From: SIG440 sp045578305
GTDB lineage: Bacteria > Bacillota > Clostridia > Monoglobales > Monoglobaceae
DNA: 13,257 nucleotides
Assembly: GCA_045578305.1 (NCBI GenBank)
Contig: JAZNKA010000004.1
Span: 1 to 13,257, forward strand
Direction of reading: 5' to 3'
A program made the translations under genes and the position numbers. The notes below the pieces were generated by a model that saw nothing but the letters and a program-made list of their open reading frames with translations, was not told where the DNA came from and did not search any database. Below, piece after piece: positions 13,234 through 13,257 of this stretch. Numbering within the stretch: the first letter of the stretch is position 1; every line of letters begins with the position of its first letter.

Positions 13234-13257
13234 TTACCCAAAATCATGACAACTTCC
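13234..13257 (-). CDS. C-terminal fragment of a gene ending in SCHDFG (partial)
   Basis: The last 24 bases, read on the minus strand, give GSCHDFG and a TAA stop. Sixteen bases (13240-13255) are identical to 12573-12588 at the end of the small unknown gene, in the same reading frame, so this is probably a paralogue. A strong terminator just downstream supports a real gene end here. Only seven residues are visible, so the assignment rests on the shared tail and the terminator. Confidence 0.55.
   Translation of the reverse strand, partial: GSCHDFG

Overview
The window looks like a piece of a low-to-mid GC Bacillota (Clostridia-type) chromosome. Evidence: the dgt-dnaG-rpoD block with trmK and nif3 next to it, strong AGGAGG-like ribosome binding sites, near-consensus housekeeping promoters (TTGACA/TATAAT), GTG starts on three core genes, and a surface protein carrying S-layer homology repeats. 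It is mostly conserved core sequence with two accessory-looking stretches. I see no rRNA, tRNA, CRISPR array, transposase or phage structural gene, and no gene-free stretch longer than 300 bases.

Layout. Bases 1-6247 hold a minus-strand run read right to left: dgt, dnaG, rpoD, galE, lepA (lepA leaves the window at its C-terminal side). From 6324 a consensus promoter drives trmK and nif3 on the plus strand. These end at a REP-like palindrome and a probable bidirectional terminator (7913-7976). On the other side, 7980-10402 is a tightly packed four-gene minus-strand operon. It encodes a secreted SLH-domain protein, an HPr-kinase/PEPCK-like P-loop protein, a PqqD-like (RRE) protein and a soluble S24/S26-type serine peptidase, with 2-nt spacing or overlaps between genes. 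Next come asnA and an MgtC/SapB-family membrane protein, each with its own promoter. The right end holds a small unknown protein and an XRE-type repressor, divergently transcribed over two matching operator-like palindromes. At the very edge is the tail of another minus-strand gene whose C-terminus shares SCHDF with the small protein.

How the genes work together. The left block is housekeeping: dNTP hydrolysis, primer synthesis, the main sigma factor, UDP-galactose supply, ribosome back-translocation, tRNA methylation. The most interesting part is the SLH/kinase-like/PqqD/peptidase operon. It has parts used in peptide maturation (leader-binding RRE, kinase-like fold, peptidase), but no radical SAM enzyme, cyclase or obvious precursor peptide in the window; its own SLH protein is a possible client. 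The second is the xre/small-protein switch with the repeated SCHDF tail. The third is the mgtC leader, which seems to have an intrinsic terminator and a hairpin burying the start codon. All functional statements come from reading motifs by eye; no database search was done.
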